Below, in pieces: positions 12,601 to 25,490 of a DNA stretch of 64,000 bases (the first letter of the stretch is position 1; each line of letters opens with the position of its first letter). A program made the translations under genes and the position numbers. Origin of the DNA: Chondrilla cf. caribensis (lineage: Eukaryota > Porifera > Demospongiae > Chondrillida > Chondrillidae); NCBI GenBank assembly GCA_964020155.1, contig OZ026556.1:2796001-2860000 (forward strand), read 5' to 3'. Below the pieces are notes generated by a model, which ran no database searches, was not told where the DNA came from, and saw nothing but the letters and a program-made list of their open reading frames with translations.

Positions 12601-15600
12601 GTAGACAGAGTCCAAAATCTTTGATCAAAGGAAAGAAATGTTGAATATGCCTTTAATAGGTTTCAATTTTGAACCTGAGGATGTGGTTAGTACTGTTATG
12701 CAATCTGGTGATGTCTGTATTCTTTTGCTTGATACATTGAAGAATTTGTTTCGTGTCACAGGAGATGAAAACACAGTTTTTTGGTATTCAAAAGGCTATC
12801 AAGCAACTTGCATACTTTTATGGTGAAACACTTTTTACCATTTTGCCAGAGTTGTGGAATCAGTTATCAGCGAACTTTTCTGTCATCAAGCAGTTGGGGG
12901 CATCATCTGGTAAGCTACATGTGTGTATGCGTGAATGTGAGCAAATTGGAAATAATTTGAGGTCACACCCTTGCATTCAAAGATAATTGGTGTTATTGTT
13001 TATCTTGTAGATTTTAGCAACTCATTGTCAGCTACTATACAACAATCTTTGAGTATATTGCAAGTTTTCCAGACGCTATGTTTCTGTATCCATCCTGATT
13101 TAAAGCAAAAGGTACAATGCATATAATAGTATGCATTGATTCTGAGAGTTCTTTTATGATGTGTTTGCTATTTTCTTGTCTTGCTTCAATACATACTTAC
13201 ATGATTGTGCTTGTTTCCTTTCAGCTTCTGTCATTTTTGCCTATGTTAAGGGATCTGCTTGGACATGACTTGATTGTCATTCGGCACATGATATCTAGAT
13301 GTTTTGCTTCAATGATGAATGTAGATGTTGATGGGGTAATGAATGTAAGTTTGTTATGTATATATTGTTAGTTACAAAGTTACGTAGTTAGTTACGTAGG
13401 TTAGTTTGTATGTACGTTTCATGAAGTTAAAACTATCTGCTCCGTTTATACATAGCATATCGCATTTAATTTGATGCGCTTTACTTTCTAGTTCATGGCT
13501 GATCACATCTTGAGTTCATTGGATACATTCAGTATACCGTTCAAGCAAGGATTTATGGAAACAGTTTACTGTATCCTTGCTTTGTACATAGTACAAAATG
13601 GGGATTAGATATATTTATGTTTATATACGTACATACATGCTTGTACTGATATGCAGTGTAGCTATTTATATGTATGTTTTGCACAGTGGTCTTTCAGTTA
13701 TTGTATTGTATTCTGTTTTATCCTGTTGGACAGTATTGAATTCTATGTATGTTGATTTGAAGAGTGATAACGACATTTGTAGTCACTTACGTAACTGTGT
13801 GCATATTTTTGTATACCTGTATAATTATGTTTCTATACATACAGAAATGTACCTTACTATATCATGCACCTATATACGTATGTACATAGTGTCTCCATCC
13901 TCCTTAACTCCTGTCAGTTGTTGTGGATCACTTTGGAACTATCATCTTCGATTTTGCTGTTTTATTTATCATGCCTGTACTTGGTTGTATGAGTGGTCAA
14001 GACACTCACATCAGATTGCTTGCATCCCTGTGCTTTGCACAGCTGATTCCACTTGTCGCTTTACAAATGCATTCTGTGAGTAATATTATCTAATTGATAA
14101 TGCAGTGCTTTGTGATGTTTTTTATCTGTGATGCTTACATTCCTTAACAGGATCATACTAATTCTTCCCCCCATCTCTTAAACAAAGTAAGAGAAAGTCA
14201 GTTATTCATTGATCAACTTCTTGACACAAGCAAACTTCAAGACTTTGTGATGCCAGTGCCAATAAATGCTGAACTTCGTAAATATCAACATGATGGTGTC
14301 AATTGGTTAGCCTTTCTGAACCGTTACAAGCTTCATGGCATTCTCTGTGACGGTTAGCATATGCTCATAATGCATGCACACATTTGATATTTTGTTGATT
14401 GGCAGTTAGGTATTGGCTGTATTGTGCATGTATGTGTATTCATTGAAATTTAGATATGGGCCTCGGGAAGACACTGCAGTGTATTTGCATTATTGCAAGT
14501 GATCACTTCAGAAAGAAAGCTCTGCAAAATGTATGTATGAACATATACACCTACATACGTATGTCTACTGTATACTACATTGTTCTCAATCAGTCAAGTA
14601 GATGAAAAGTCATCGGCTGTTATTGCTTTAATAGGCCTTATAGCCTTAAATTTGAGATAAAATAGTGCACGCAAGGTTGTCAAAGGTTGCACTACCACTA
14701 TTGACCCAAACTCAGCAATATAATCAACTTATTCACTTACGTAAGAAGATGTTATGGTTTACCAAATACATAGCTTATGTTCACATGTAGTGTCCAGCAC
14801 ATCAACCTTCCATTGTAATTTGCCCGCCAACACTGACTGGTCATTGGTATTATGAAGTTGGAAAATTTTGTCAAGAGGACTGCTTAAAGGTTATGCAATA
14901 TTCTGGTAGTCCTGGAGAGAGACTTCGGTGAGTGTTTTATGGCTAGGTAAGACCTGCAAGTAACCTGGATAATTTTATGTACTGTAATATTATGCACATG
15001 TATGTACATATGTAACTGCATGTTATTATACTGTTTGCTTAAATGTGTGTAAACACATATACCCATACCAATGAATTTGTATCTACGTATGTACCATACT
15101 GCAATACAGTGAATATTCGTTGATCCGCCACAATTGGTTGGGAGAAATTTTGCCACACTAATAATAGAGTAGATTACTAATTATCTTGAGGATGTTTCCT
15201 ACCATTCATTGCACAATTTGTACATTCCACTTCTTTAAAGAAGCAGTCTGCAAGTATGCCTTGCGGTGTTGTCAGATTCCTCTCTCTGTAATCACAAATC
15301 TTCTTCAAATGCTTCATTGTCAGGTCAACTTAGAACACTTTCCTGTTCTTTTTGCTCTACACCAACGCAACTTCTTAGCACTTGGCAAATTATCTGTAAC
15401 CAAAGCCCATACAAAATGCAAATTGATATGCGGAAGGATATAAGGGGTAGCAGATTACTTATATAGCGTAGCCGTACAAGTAATTTGTTTAAATATGGCA
15501 GATTAACCGAGGGTGGATTGACAAATATATATTGTATGTATTTCTTCATTACTGTGGTGAAGTTTGTAAAGTAGGTATGTGCTTACAATGTAACTGTATC

Positions 15601-16074
15601 CTGTATTGGTATGTTATGGAATATTTGCCTGTGTCATTTTAATAGGATGCAGTCTCATGTTTTGAAGTATGATCTCATTGTATCTTCATATGAAGTGATC
15701 CGAAATGACATTAAATTCTTCAGGTTAGCATTTGCCTCTATAGAATATTATGTATGTACGTACAAAATTGTTCTGATGATAGCCAAGTGTACATATGCAC
15801 AGAAACATAGAATATACTTGTATATGAGGATACTTCCCAGCTATACTAAGGCCTAGCATCTCTCTATCGTGTCAAAATGGAATATTATACTTTCATTAAG
15901 CCACTATCCTTTAGAGCACTATGTCTTCCCATTGGTTAATGTTAGCTATTTGCCTTGAACATTTGCGGTATTTTTATCTACTTGAAATCAATCAATGTTT
16001 TTGATACTATGTCATACACAATGACAGCTTAATTACACTATCTGCAAATTGACAGCTAACTTTTCATCATGTCT

Positions 16075-16117
<43 letters not shown>

Positions 16118-19100
16118 CTGTTTTGACACAAGTAATTCGTGTTCAAAAACTCGTGGGGCTGCCGCCCCCACACTCAAATTACTTGAGCGTCTTTATTAGG
16201 TTCAGAAGAACCTTCGCTGAAGTTATTGCGTTCAAGGGAGCTTCAGCGCACAAATTCGAGCCCAATTTCGAAATCGGCCATCTTTATTTCGCGCAATATA
16301 AATTATAATATAAATGCATTGTTGCGCTCACACGTAGGAACACGTAGTATGCGTATATAATATTATATATATATATATTTCCTACATCTTCCAACTTAAC
16401 CACAGTAAATCTGAGATCATCTGTGTGGACTTCAATACCAGGTCATCCTTGCTCTCCTCCTTTCCAGCCCTTCATCCCATAGATTTGCCTAATGCCACTC
16501 TATTAGGCTCTCCTATAGGCAACATCAATTCCATAGACTTGGCACTTGACTCTAAAATTGAGGCCCTCAAAACCCTAGGGAATAGACTGCAACTCCTCCA
16601 TGCTCATGATGCCCTCTGCCTCCTACGGAATGCTTTCACTCTTCCAAAGGTATTGTATTTACTTTGCACAGCTCCCTGTTTTAAGTCTAAAGCTCTTACC
16701 AACTTTGATGATCTTCAGAGATCCCTGTTGGAATCTATCTGTAACATCCAACTAAGCAATCATGCATAGTCCTAGGCTTCACTACCAACAAAGGCAGGAG
16801 GACTGGGGACCTGGAGTTTTGCCATGCTTGCACCTTCTGCTTTTTTAGCTTCAACTGCTGGCACCTCCAAGATCTCACACGAGATCCCCCCCCCCCAACC
16901 TTAAAGACATCAAATGTCCCTCAATTGAAGGAACTCTCCAGGTTTGGAGTCAAGGCCATCACAAAAATCCACCATCCAATGCAGAATCATCTTTCAGAAG
17001 GCATGGGACACCCCAAAGATCAAGTCATTAACTACTACACTCCTCTCTGAGGCCGACCCTAAATCAAGAGGTTGTCTATAGCACTAGCTGCAAAAAGAAA
17101 GGAATCAGGAGCTTGGTTGAATGCACCCCCCAAGTCAACTCTAGGCCTTCACATGGAAGACGAAACGGTGAGGATTGCAGTGGATGTCCCATCAACTCTT
17201 GAGCCATCAGGCCTTTGCCGGTCAGATGGCAAGCGGCCTGACGGTCTACCCATCATCCCTTGGAAGAATGGCTGATCCTTGGTGTGGGATGTGACTTGCC
17301 ACGACACTTTCGCCCCCTCTAACATATCATTAGCTGCTACAGGAGCTGGACTTATGGCCAACCAAGCAGATCGAATACCGGAAAAGGCAAAAATACTGTG
17401 ATCTAACAAACAGTCATATATTTGTACCATCTTTGGATCTGAGGCCCTAGATTTCTTCAAGGAATTAGGACGACGTTCAAAAGCTCAATCACAGGATCCC
17501 CTATCATTTCAGAAGCTGTGCCAGGGAATGTGCACAAAATTTCAATGGACATCTACAGCTTGCCCATTCAGGTGCATATGTCAGCATCTCGCTAGTGTGT
17601 AGTGTGGCCTGCTACAACTGTCCCACCAAACGCCCTTGGTGAGGAGAAGATAGGACAGTCTAACGGAGATTAACTTACACCTTGCTGTTATCATCCTATG
17701 TAGTTGATAGGTAACACCAATAGGTGTCAAGAATGAAGCCTTCAAGTATTTCTCCATTCAAAATCCTTGATTGAAGGATTTCGAATGGAGAAATATGACC
17801 GAATGTGTTGTTTGTGCTGTTCTATGCTTGATATGGAGAACTACATACCTACTGAAAATAAAGAGTTGACCAGCATTGGAGCAGTATTTGTTTGCATTCT
17901 TGACATCAGCGAAGTGGACGATTTGCAGGCTAGCTTGTGCAAACGGGCTATTGTACGGTTTTAGCTATCTAAAAGGCTGAGATATTATATATATATATAT
18001 AATATGACCACACCGGAAGCATAGGGTGGCAGACCATCGACTCGTAAGTGTGGGGCTCGCATAGGTTTTATACTGCACAAAAAAGATGGCCAATTTCAAA
18101 ATGCCGAAATTAGAAATTGAGCTAGAATTCGAGCACAATGACATCTACGTATGAGTATGATAACTTCATGAACTGAAGGTTCTTCTCAGCCGAAAAGAGA
18201 CGCGCAAGGGATTCGAGTGTGTGTGGGGGGGTGGTAGCCCCAAGAGTTTTTTCAACTAGAATCACTATTTTAAAACAAAATACAAAACTTTCAGCCACAT
18301 CCTTTAAATTTGTGCAAAGAAGGTATATGTCAATGTAAAGGTATGATATGATTACCTCGCTGCTAGACTACAATTAGCACCTTTAAGAACAGAGGGTTCG
18401 AGTACATGTATGAGTGCATGAGAGCACATAAAAGCCCTTAATTAGAAGTACTCTTTGAGTTTTAGTATCTTTCAATCACCACTGTGAGTATTTGTTTGCT
18501 GTGATTCTGAACTCTGTACAATATTCCAGTGTGTACATATTCTTCGCAGAAGTATCACGTGGAATTACTGTGTGTTAGATGAGGGACATATAATCAAAAA
18601 CCCCAAAGCAAAGGTACACATGCATTGTATTTTGAAAATTATGTAAGTAACTAAAATGTTCAAAAGATATTTTAATAAAATGCACACAGATTACCAAAGC
18701 AGTGAAAGAACTCCAGTCCAATTACAGGGTGATTTTAACTGGCACTCCAATTCAGGTATTTATGTATTGTGTCAATTTGTATGTATGCACATATTATGTA
18801 TATAAATAAGTTATTTGGATTGGTACCTTTTTACATAACTATTTGACAATTTTTTTGTAGTTGCTTATTTGTAGTACTATGTACTGTAAGTGCAGTTTAG
18901 CCGAGGTTTGTACAGCAGCCTTGAGTTCCTTTTTGAAAAAAGGAGTAAATGTCTTCCTTAGGTTGCTTCTTGGCTTCATAAGGTTCGTTTTCTAGAAAGG
19001 GTTACAAGGTATGTAGTTTGTCTCAGGGCTGGAAATTATGGTTATACCCCCAGATTGCTCATTCTACAAGTTCCCCTCTCCAGAGTCTACATCTTGTTTC

Positions 19101-22100
19101 AATCCTGTTTCATTAACAGCCCATATATACATACATAGCTTCACAGCATTATTGCTGTGTACATTTATATTCTTTACTTTGAATTGTATGAATAGTGCAA
19201 GTGAACTAGACTCAAATAAAAACTTAAAACAAACTCAATAACCTTAGTTTTGTTTCATTTCTTTGAGCTGGGTTGTCATAATTATTAATGTATGTAGATC
19301 TATGTACAATACATTATTGGGCTCATACACATGTATGTACACGTGTGCTACTGTAATTTTTATTCTATAATGTTCCTGTGATGTACATGTTCAAAATTAA
19401 TAGTCTGTTTTTTGTGTTTTTTTTATTAATTTAGAACAATGCAATCGATCTCTGGTCGTTATTCGACTTCTTAATGCCAGGATATTTGGGCACACAGAGA
19501 CAGTTCCATGACAAGTTTGGTAAGCCAATTTTATCTAGTCGTGATGCAAAGGCGTCTTCCAAAGAGCAAGAAGAAGGTATGAACATAAGAATAGATAGGG
19601 TTTCTCATTTCCTGCCAGTTTTAGAAAGGGATTATTCTGCTATAGGTGCTTTGGCTATAGAAGCTTTACACAAACAAGTTCTTCCATTCATGTTACGCCG
19701 AATGAAGGACGATGTTCTACAAGATCTGCCTCCTAAAATCATTCAAGATTACTTTTGTAATTTCAGTCCCATTCAGGTGTGAACCATGGGGATTATTAGC
19801 AAGGAGCATAACTTATTTGAAGCATTGTATGCATATAGGTAAAACTGTATGAAAGTATTTCTAAAGACATGGTAAAGAGGCAGAATGAATCGAGAAATGA
19901 ACCTGAAGAAGACAGCGTGCGTCCTCGCCACCCACATGTTTTTCAGGTATGAAAACATTGATCTCGTAAACTGTGTAAACTGTATAAGCTTATTATTAAT
20001 TCACATCTATTTGAAAACCTTAAGTCACTACAATATCTCAAAAAAGTGTGCAACCATCCGAAGTTGATGTTAATTAAAGAGAAACATCCTAAGCAGTGGA
20101 AAATATGGGAGGATACCAAAACCCCACAAGATTGCATTGATGACATTTGTCACTCTGCTAAGTTAACTGCATTGAGGTAATTAACATTGTGGGTGCAAAT
20201 GTGAGTTTTGTTTTGTGTACAAAACCTTTGTTCATTATTATCCAACAGACAGTTACTGTGTGATTGTGGATTCAATTGTGGACTAGATGCAGAAGACAAC
20301 CCAAGTGGGCTTGCTGTATCTCAGCACCGTGCTCTGATTTTCTGTCAGCTGAAGAGTATGATAGATATCATAGAACAGGACCTTTTGAGGTAATCTGTGG
20401 ATTTTGTAAGATGAATATGTACATATGTACATGTGTGATTTGAGTATTCATGCATACAGAAAGCATATGCCAGCTGTTTCATACTTAAGAATGGATGGCT
20501 CCACTGCTCCAAAGCTAAGGCAGTCATTGGTACAAAGGTATGTATGACATTGTGTGACTATTTTTCAGGCAGTACATATGTATTAGGGTTTCTTTTATGG
20601 CAATGGGTATGTGTGTATGCTCCTGTTAAAAATTACTTATAACTAACTACGAACTTCAGTGCCTTTCCTATAACTTACAGCTTATTTATTTGTGATTAAA
20701 GACTTGCACATGTTAAAATTGTAGGAACTTTCAGAGGTCTAATTCTCTCAGGCCTAATTCGAAGGGCATCCTGATTCACTGAGAGTGAAGGGTAACCTGA
20801 TCAGGGTGTAGCTTGTGTACCATATAGCTAGTACTTATGTACCATGTGCATTCAGTCATTAGTTGTTAATTATGCAAGTTTGTGATGCATTCTACCTTCA
20901 TTCTCAGATTCAATGAGGATCCTTCAATAGATTTGCTGTTACTTACTACACAAGTAGGAGGATTAGGGTTGAATTTAACTGGTGCTGATACTGTGATATT
21001 TTTTGAGCATGATTGGAACCCTACTAAAGATCTTCAGGTTCAGTGTTTTTCATCAATCTAAATATCACGAGTTCAAGACACTGTACTGTATGTCTAACAC
21101 TGTACTGTATGTCTATAATAGGCTATGGATAGATGTCACAGAATTGGTCAGAAGAAAGTTGTGAATGTGTACCGGCTTATTACAGTGGGAACACTAGAAG
21201 AGAAAATTATGAAGTGAGCTCCTTTAAATTTTGCCTCTTGATTCTATTTATGTAACACTTCATGTGTATCATTAATCAATGCTGTACATTTTCACTATAT
21301 TCATCTTCAGAGGTGTCCACTTACTATTATTAATTTATCATACTTTTTGTTGATTTTGTGCACTCAAAGGGTGTCTGTATATACGTAGGTACATACATAT
21401 GAACATTATAGCATGTGTGTGTAATAAATACTATTATTTTTGGCAGTACAGTATGGATCATAGAAAAGGAAACGAAATTAACTTTTAACACTTAATGCTT
21501 TTCGGTTAACAGTTACCATAAATCCACCAACAGTTAACTGTTAGCGGTTAACAGTTAACCGTTTGTAATCATATTCATAGGTTGGTAGGATGTTATACAG
21601 TACGCTACAAGATTTCTTCGCACACGAAGACGGTTGATCTCAACCTGTTATGCCCACAGTCCTTTAGCAGCCTCTGTAACTACATTCAAGTTACCTAGTC
21701 ATTCTCTTGAAGCCGATCTTCTACAGTGCCAGCCAAAAGGAACAGAATGATTGTCACCTGGTGCGAAAATGGTGTCGTTCTGGAATTTTGCCTAAAATTG
21801 CTACTGTGAACGCTTATGTCCCTATTCCGCCTATGGATTGGTGAATATCGTACTATTTTCACCGTTCGTTCAGATATATTCGTTTCCAAGCTTCATTGCG
21901 ATTTCCACACTAAACAATGTTGACCTACACGTTTGTGGACTAGCACGGGCCGATGGAGCTACGGCGAAGCTACAAAGAGGTGAATTTCTTCACAATTACG
22001 AATCGGCACACATTGCAGAGCTCTATAGAAACTAACAAAACTAAAAATTTCCTGAAAACTGCTAGACCATAGCCTCTTTTTAGCCGCGAATCGGTGTTAT

Positions 22101-23649
22101 TCTATTTACCGAGTTGAAGTGTTAACAACAATTGGAGTCTGCACTATCTGCTACAGCAGAAGTTGAAGAATTAGAGATTAGTACAATTCCATTAAAACTA
22201 CAAACCAATAATTAAAGCATATCTGGAGCATTTCAGGTATCAGATTGAAAGATCCACAAGTTCCAGGAAGACCACTAACTTTGCCATACTCTTCATGATT
22301 GTTAGTATCCTTCGAAGTGAGCAAATTTGAGCAAAACAGGAAAGTAACAAATCCAATGAATAGCGGGAGACGAATCTATGTATATACAACTACGTACGTA
22401 TTGATACTGCATCTCAAAAATTTAACAGTTAACCGTTAGCCATTATCCGCTAATGGTTAATGGTTAGCAAACATCAATAAAAGTTAATGGAAAAGGGTAA
22501 CTTTTAACCAGTTAATGTTCTCTTTTCCATGATCCGTACCATAGTAGCAAATTTACAGATATCAAGGCTTTTCTCAAAACCTATTAATTCCTAAAGAATT
22601 CTGCTTATTCTAATTCTGTGGTCAGCATCATTAGATACAATTTCATTCCGGGTATATGTTAAGCTACATGTGTTTAGTGTTTGGATATGCAAACATGACA
22701 CACAGCTACACATTCAATGACTATTAGTTGTTTACGTATTATGTGGTCAGTGTACAGCACCCTTTGATGTATAGCTTCATTGAAAGATAAGTATGAGCAT
22801 ACCGTGTCATACATTTGGCATGCATTTATGTTTTATCAGGAAACCGAAACATACATATATAGTCCATCATGTTGAAAACTGAGGAGGGCATGCCTCCTTT
22901 GAAACTATGTAATCAGTAATGTTCAACATTCACTATCATTCAGACTATAATGTGCTACATTTGTGGTTGGAGTTTTTTTTACATTTGTTCTTTCATTATC
23001 TAATGTAATCCAATAAAATAAAATGTATGTAAGGATGCAAATAGGTAATACTGTAGTGTAACAAATTGGATCCCATCTGATCACATGCAAATCCATTATT
23101 GAACAGCGCGCACATGTGGTCACTTGTGTAATATCATGTATTGTGTAGACATACTCAATTTAGTATAGAAGAAGCCTTGTATGATATCAACCACTTAGCA
23201 GGTCTCAAGACAGCTGAACTTAATATGTGAACATAATTTTGTATTTCATTCTAACAGGGTTATAAAATTGTGAATATATGTGGTTATAAAATTGTGAATA
23301 ATAGCTGTATAATCCCCCTGTACTGTACGTGAGTACATTGTTTCAACTTTTCATTTATTATGATTATTTAACTTACCTTTACAGCCTACAAAAATTTAAG
23401 CTTAGCCTTGCCAGCACGGTTGTGAGTCAAGACAATTCATCATTAGCTGCTATGGATACATCATCTTTGCTGGATCTTTTTAACTTTGATGGATCAGAAG
23501 GTCCAAGTGAGAAACATCAAAAGCCTCTGAGAAGTGGTAATGACTTAAAGTCTGTTTTGAATGAGCTATCTGACTTATGGGATGAGGATGATTATAAAGC
23601 TGAATATGATATGCAATTGTATGCTGAGAAGGAAGCATCAGACAACTGA
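3625..23649 (+). CDS. BTAF1: TATA-binding protein-associated factor 172 / Mot1-type SNF2 ATPase (5' end missing)
   Basis: BTAF1/Mot1 removes TBP from DNA using ATP. I trace 34 exons: 3625-3720, 4270-4446, 5136-5276, 5941-6064, 6435-~6609, 7506-7774, 7846-7976, 8076-8244, 8633-8746, 10433-10582, 11251-11327, 11500-11617, 11740-11988, 12605-12685, 12762-12909, 13011-13111, 13225-13344, 13492-13570, 13918-14075, 14151-14352, 14454-14530, 14791-14927, 15646-15723, 18550-18613, 18690-18755, 19435-19576, 19646-19776, 19839-19946, 20025-20176, 20249-20389, 20460-20537, 20908-21037, 21122-21213, 23385-23649. Early exons match the HEAT-repeat half ([10 protein letters not shown], then DE joined to VVAPVR across an intron). 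Late exons carry the helicase and the conserved tail. About 380 N-terminal residues known from family members are not seen; they may lie left of the window. TGA stop at 23647. Confidence 0.92.
3980..4093. repeat. Foldback MITE family B, copy 1
   Basis: Imperfect inverted repeat: ATGTCTAGGTGTGCTACAGC at the left and a right end whose complement begins ATGTCTATAAGTGTGGTGCA, with AGTGATAAATGATCAC inside. It lies in a BTAF1 intron. Related copies: 5650-5713, 52450-52548 and 60112-60205. Confidence 0.55.
4797..5038. mobile_element. Non-autonomous TIR element in BTAF1 intron
   Basis: Terminal inverted repeats of about 55 bp. Left TTGCATAAAAGGTGATGG and AGGGATGGTTGGAATAGGC; the right end is the reverse complement with a few changes (GCCTATTCCAACCATCCCTA, then CACCTTTTATGCAAG). 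About 130 bp of non-coding sequence lies between. Superfamily not assigned. Confidence 0.65.
5650..5713. repeat. Foldback MITE family B, copy 2
   Basis: Hairpin of TGTCTAGGTGTGCTACAGCA against TTGCTGTTGCAAACCTAGAC, with a 20-nt loop region. It lies in a BTAF1 intron. Confidence 0.55.
8811..8862. repeat. Short palindromic repeat cluster
   Basis: Three near-identical runs related to AAGTGTGCACATATGTGATA and its complement in alternating orientation. Located in a BTAF1 intron. Confidence 0.5.
8977..9204 (-). pseudogene. Retroelement-derived coding remnant
   Basis: The minus-strand frame contains [38 protein letters not shown], a signature I associate with C-terminal tails of invertebrate retroelement polyproteins. 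It lies inside a BTAF1 intron, antisense to the gene. No catalytic domain is present. The family was not determined. Confidence 0.4.
9722..9771. repeat. Near-perfect 50-bp hairpin
   Basis: Arms of 25 bp, AGTTATGTACTTCCTTGGTG and its complement with two mismatches, with no loop to speak of around CTGCAG. A related, longer inverted repeat is at 52,143-52,236. Confidence 0.6.
14151..21213 (+). CDS. BTAF1: BTAF1 SNF2 ATPase core exons (part of the gene above)
   Basis: Helicase motifs appear in order. Q/I region: [18 protein letters not shown], then HGILCD joined across an intron (14353-14453) to DMGLGKTLQ, giving the Walker A. Ia: [22 protein letters not shown] (DEGH box, 18550-18613). [12 protein letters not shown]. 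Then [97 protein letters not shown] and [17 protein letters not shown]. All catalytic motifs look intact, so the gene is probably functional. The final exon adds [19 protein letters not shown] and an acidic end ([10 protein letters not shown]) typical of BTAF1 rather than other SNF2 proteins. Confidence 0.93.
16077..16119. repeat. (TA)n microsatellite
   Basis: Alternating TA tract in a BTAF1 intron, next to repeat family A. Confidence 0.9.
16139..16320 (-). repeat. Dispersed repeat family A, copy 2
   Basis: Reverse-oriented relative of 18,065-18,262. Contains AACTCGTGGGGCTGCCGCCC, CACTCAAATTACTTGAGCGT and AATTTCGAAATCGGCCATCT. With copy 3 it brackets a LINE fragment in inverted orientation. 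Confidence 0.5.
16390..17600 (+). pseudogene. Non-LTR retrotransposon fragment, 3' part of polyprotein
   Basis: Open stretch 16425-16769 encodes the thumb-like region ([37 protein letters not shown]). Later pieces in changing frames give [39 protein letters not shown], then [24 protein letters not shown] and [12 protein letters not shown], the usual nuclease-like C-terminus of this type of polyprotein. Frameshifts and stops show it is dead. Inserted in the BTAF1 intron 15,724-18,549, which explains that intron's size. It complements the 5' fragment at 680-1790, but as a separate insertion. Confidence 0.7.
18065..18262 (+). repeat. Dispersed repeat family A, copy 3
   Basis: Contains AAGATGGCCAATTTCAAAAT, GAAGGTTCTTCTCAGCCGAA and a G-rich end. 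It is in inverted orientation to copy 2 across the LINE fragment. Confidence 0.5.
21452..22538. mobile_element. 1.1-kb TIR DNA transposon remnant in last BTAF1 intron
   Basis: Left end TATGGATCATAGAAAAGGAA and right end (reverse complement) TACGGATCATGGAAAAGAGA form imperfect TIRs. Inside them, repeated GTTAACNGTTAACCGTTAGC-like subterminal motifs occur at both ends (about 21,510-21,565 and 22,425-22,470). No transposase frame was recognised. A Tc1-like left end is nested at 21,724. Confidence 0.6.
21724..21785 (+). mobile_element. Tc1/mariner-type MITE left end (truncated)
   Basis: TA followed by CAGTGCCAGCCAAAAGGAAC and about 40 bp more that match the left end of the complete element at 57,724. 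No matching right end follows. Confidence 0.6.
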
Positions 23650-23754
23650 AAAGCCAGTGGACTACATGTGTATGTACGCTGTAGCTCAGCAACTATTAAT
23701 AATTTCATGTGCAATAATAGTATCATCAATAACTTGGGTATAATTTTTCTGTTA

Positions 23755-23760
23755 AATAAA
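23755..23760 (+). terminator. Candidate polyadenylation signal of BTAF1
   Basis: AATAAA lies 106 nt after the BTAF1 stop codon. Confidence 0.6.
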
Positions 23761-24886
23761 TGATATATAATGATGAGTATAATATACAGTGTCACCCACT
23801 TAATAGGCCACAATTCGCTATGAAGAAGTTTTCTCCTATTATGTATCTGTTATGAACTCATGTCCAATTCTGTATTTATTACACGGTACAATGTTAATTT
23901 CACATAGTATTATTAAATATCAGCGCAGAACAAAATCAGTAAAAAAACTTTCAAAACATGCATGTAAACACAGTGTCAACATAATATGAAAACGTTAAAT
24001 GAAAACCTTATTTTCTGTCCCTTGTACACTCATACAGACACTAATATTCCCAATGATATTGATACATTATTTTGGAAGGTTTTCAGACGGCAAAAAGAAG
24101 GGAAATATAAAATACATTCAATTCAGTGATTCAGACTTTTGAAATCAGCGTTTGCAGAATCAGATGAATTTCCCTTTATTTGCAGTCTGGAAACTTCCAC
24201 AAGTTTTAATGAGATCTTACAATATCTGTAGATCAAATAGGCTGTTGCAGGTTCAAAGGGCAGTTGTATGTGCAGAGGCTGTTATAAATCACGTATGCCA
24301 TTAATTGCATGTGAATCTCACAGTAAGTCATCAATTATGTCCACATACGTAAATACGAAATTATTATTATATAATAATATCCTTAAACTCATCTGTGTAT
24401 AAGGACGTGTATACGTATAATATTATGTACTCGACAAGTTATTTCTCGTACATATCTTTTATCAATACTGTACTGTGGTGCATGCAAAGTGGTCATCATT
24501 CACATGCATGGCTAGGCATGGATAGCTGAGAACACGTAAATTAATTCGACCACTAGTAATGGGGATTCAATGTAAAAGAAACAGTCAAGTTTTTATTCAG
24601 AATCCAAAAGGAGGTGGTCTATATATAGTAATGTATTTTATTATTATGGTCAATTGCCATGGCCGAATTTTGAATATATAATATACTTTCTCATTGCCCA
24701 TTAGGTCTTGTGTGAATGGCCATGGTTTACGCCAAATTTACGAATGTGAGACTATTATATAGGAACCTATACCTATATGGGAACATGCAGGGATGTTTTC
24801 ATACTTATCCAACTGAAATAGGTAGAGAAAACCTCCCCCGACCGAATTCCCATAACTCGCAGCTGAATTTACTGGTTTTTGGCCAG
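23761..24886. other. Intergenic spacer
   Basis: AT-rich. I see no gene or classified repeat. Confidence 0.4.
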
Positions 24887-25490
24887 TGTTCAGTCCTAGA
24901 TGATTATAGAAGCAGGTGTGGTAGTTATTAAAGTTTTGTTTGGAAATCAACCTGTCTGGGGTGAAAGGAGAAAAGGGAAAAACTGGCAGCCGTGGGGCTT
25001 GAACCCAGTATTAGCCAGTATTTACTCAAGTAGTTCATATGTATCTAAATGTACATGTTTGTCTGTGTTCACCCAGGTTGTTTGTCTATTGGATATTGAA
25101 CATTTGTAAACATTCCCAAGAAGTCCTGTTACTAGGCATGTTAAAACAAACACCAAAACATACATGGCTGCTTTGGTCCTATAGTGGAATACTTTGCCTT
25201 AGCATCACATATAATCGTCTATACTTCCTGATTGCATTGTCTGAAATCATTTTATTGCTTGCCTTTATTGCTTCAACAACTTACAATAACTGCATTCTTC
25301 TGGGTTCCAGCTTAATTGTGACTGTGTTTGACTATGTTCTTCTTTTGGTAGGCTGTGTTCACTTAACTGTTTTATAAAACAGAAGAACACAAGGAATCAG
25401 TGTTGATTCCCCTGTGTGCTATAGTGCTTACCAGGGTGTTTTATTTTTTTTCCTATGTTCCCCTGAAAAATGGTTGTTTAGGAATATTAA

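Noticed and set aside
13598..14083. 161-codon frame overlapping BTAF1
   Set aside because: It crosses an intron and reads the 13,918-14,075 exon in the wrong frame; the correct frame gives [20 protein letters not shown], matching BTAF1.
24985..25025. tRNA-like B box (GGGTTCAAGCCCC on the minus strand), also at 33,600
   Set aside because: No A box, acceptor stem or anticodon arm could be folded around it; at most a decayed SINE.
25039..25377. 112-codon hydrophobic frame conserved identically at 33,646-33,984
   Set aside because: Identity comes from the recent segmental duplication, in which non-coding sequence is equally conserved; no known domain, and it lies where BCS1 upstream introns would be.
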